Part shown: in pieces, positions 62,957 to 64,000 of the stretch | Position numbering within the stretch: position 1 is the first letter of the stretch | Layout: each line of letters starts with the position of its first letter | NCBI GenBank assembly: GCA_902789225.1 | Contig: CADANC010000001.1 | Span: forward strand, 1 to 64,000 | Source: an uncultured Erysipelotrichaceae bacterium | Lineage (GTDB): Bacteria > Bacillota_I > Bacilli_A > RF39 > UBA660 | Direction: 5' to 3' | Length of the DNA: 64,000 nt | The notes under the pieces: model-generated | Told to the model about the DNA's origin: nothing | What the model saw: the letters and a program-made list of their open reading frames with translations, nothing else | The model's database searches: none | Translations under genes and position numbers: made by a program

Positions 62957-63689
62957 TATATTTAATATATTCATAAGAATTAGTAATATTCTTATTCATT
63001 TCTTCAAAAACCTGATCATGAAGTGAATGAGCCTTTTCTTTATTTGTACTACCCTCTCCATAAAAAGGTCCACTAATATTAACAATTACTTTAGGAATCT
63101 TTCTAAACTTAGTCTTTTTAAAAGTAGTAGTATAAACAAATGTAGGAACATCATCTTCTATAGGAAATCTAAATGAAGTACTAGGAAAATCTCTAATAAA
63201 ATTACAATAAGGCCATACATGGGCTTCAGGAAACACCACAATACACCTATTCTTATTAAGATGATATTTCATTCCATCTCTCATCTTTACAATATCATGA
63301 ACATTATCAGGAATAGGAATACCTCCTACCATAGGAACTAATTTTCCAATAATAGGAACCCCTAAATTAGCAGGATTAACTAAAGTAAAACTTCTCCTTG
63401 GAAAATTACTAACTAAAGGAATAAAAGGATCACCCATTTCTAAAGTATGATTAGAATATATATAATACTTTTTATATTTTCTTAAAACTTTTTTATTAAC
63501 AAATTTAACTCTATAATAAATTTTTAAATAAATAAAACCAAAAATAACAAAAAATAAATATACAATATAACTACAAAAACTATAAACAATATTATTATGT
63601 ATCCATTTAAAGTTATCTTTTAATTTATAATCTTGATTACTATTTTTTACTAGTTCATCAGAAAATGATTCATAATAAACTTTCTTCAT
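62946..63689 (-). CDS. PlsC-type acyltransferase, second enzyme
   Basis: 247 residues with one membrane helix (about 36-56: IVYSFCSYIVYLFFVIFGFIYL) near the N-terminus, then NHTLEMGDPF, VPMVGGIPIPDNV and VVFPEAHVWPYCNFIRDF. The catalytic motif is H81-x5-D87, one residue longer than the canonical HX4D; the PEAH position fits the substrate motif. It is on the opposite strand to the other acyltransferase and next to alanine racemase (gap 25 bases). Substrate unknown. Confidence 0.8.
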   Translation of the reverse strand: MKKVYYESFSDELVKNSNQDYKLKDNFKWIHNNIVYSFCSYIVYLFFVIFGFIYLKIYYRVKFVNKKVLRKYKKYYIYSNHTLEMGDPFIPLVSNFPRRSFTLVNPANLGVPIIGKLVPMVGGIPIPDNVHDIVKMRDGMKYHLNKNRCIVVFPEAHVWPYCNFIRDFPSTSFRFPIEDDVPTFVYTTTFKKTKFRKIPKVIVNISGPFYGEGSTNKEKAHSLHDQVFEEMNKNITNSYEYIKYIKK

Positions 63690-63714
63690 AAAATCACCAT
63701 TAACAAAACAATTA

Positions 63715-64000
63715 TTAACGAATAAAAACTCTAGGAACTCTTGATGAAATAGTAGAAATTATTTCATAATTAATAGTATTACACTCTTTCGCAATATCTT
63801 CTACTTTTATTAGATCATTATCCCAAATATATACTTCATCCCCTAATTTGCATTCTATATCAGAAACATCAACCATAATAGAATCCATACATACTTTACC
63901 AACAATAGGACATAAGTTTCCATTAATTACAACATGACCCCTATTACTCAAAGCTCTTCTTAAACCATCAGCATAACCTATAGGAATTGTCGCAATATGA
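63715..64000 (-). CDS. alr: Alanine racemase, C-terminal part
   Basis: The gene enters from beyond the right edge. The visible 95 residues hold IATIPIGYADGLRRAL, SNRGHVVINGNLCPIVGKVCMDSIMVDVS (with the catalytic Tyr in GYADG and Met/Cys motif MCMD-like VCMDSIMVDVS) and EVYIWDN, which close the C-terminal beta-domain. Makes D-alanine for peptidoglycan and teichoic acids. The presence of this gene argues for a walled cell. Confidence 0.92.
   Translation of the reverse strand, partial: HIATIPIGYADGLRRALSNRGHVVINGNLCPIVGKVCMDSIMVDVSDIECKLGDEVYIWDNDLIKVEDIAKECNTINYEIISTISSRVPRVFIR

Noticed and set aside
1-64000. Mycoplasma-type code with TGA as Trp
   Set aside because: TGA ends ribonuclease HII, rel and the first GT8 gene at natural ends, and Trp is written TGG.

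Overview
The window is very AT-rich bacterial DNA with tightly packed, mostly minus-strand operons. TGA ends several genes (ribonuclease HII at 18602, the glycosyltransferase at 60313) and TGG is used for Trp, so the code is the standard bacterial one. The order secDF - rel - dtd - hisS - aspS - 6S RNA - tcdA, together with a ComN-like gene, T-box leaders, RbgA and a fused SecDF, is that of Bacillota, class Bacilli. Alanine racemase, peptidoglycan hydrolases and a polysaccharide deacetylase imply a cell wall. An uncultured gut lineage of the RF39 / Erysipelotrichia type fits, but that placement is inference.

Layout. 1-1.8 kb: a secreted, coiled-coil cell-wall hydrolase broken by a frameshift. 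1.9-21 kb: a conserved housekeeping block on the minus strand (tcdA, 6S RNA, aspS-hisS behind an Asp/His-type T-box, dtd, rel, secDF, comN, xerD, topA, rnhB, rbgA), interrupted by lineage-specific genes and a HipA-like kinase. 21-25.1 kb: small accessory genes (AbrB, acyltransferase, DUF3781, uracil-DNA-glycosylase-like and WDGH-like phage-type proteins) and an orphan Asn-type T-box followed by a D-arm-less tRNA-like sequence. 25.2-33.4 kb: a four-gene operon with its own promoter and terminator, encoding a HEPN-NACHT ATPase, a ~1,800-residue helical protein, a CYTH protein and an ASCH protein; this is the best candidate for an undescribed defence system. 33.4-44 kb: membrane proteins, a DUF2975-XRE-DUF4173 regulatory operon, a beta-lactamase-like protein, a metallothionein-like peptide with a second DUF3781 gene and a collapsed glutathione-peroxidase relic, a broken B3/B4 gene, VanY-like and FlaR-like proteins, and an ADP-ribosylglycohydrolase.

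44-49 kb: a TetR regulator divergent from an MMPL transporter and its YhgE-like partner, with a palindrome between them. 49-55 kb: a MEMO-AMMECR1 fusion, a GNAT acetyltransferase, and an operon of PPi-type phosphofructokinase, membrane protein and polysaccharide deacetylase. 55-58.3 kb: two large exported proteins without signal peptides, one carrying glucosaminidase and NlpC/P60 domains; they resemble type VII secretion substrates and match the broken gene at the window start. 58.4-64 kb: an acyl-activating enzyme with its own acyl carrier protein, two GT8 glycosyltransferases, two PlsC-type acyltransferases and the C-terminus of alanine racemase, suggesting envelope glycolipid synthesis.
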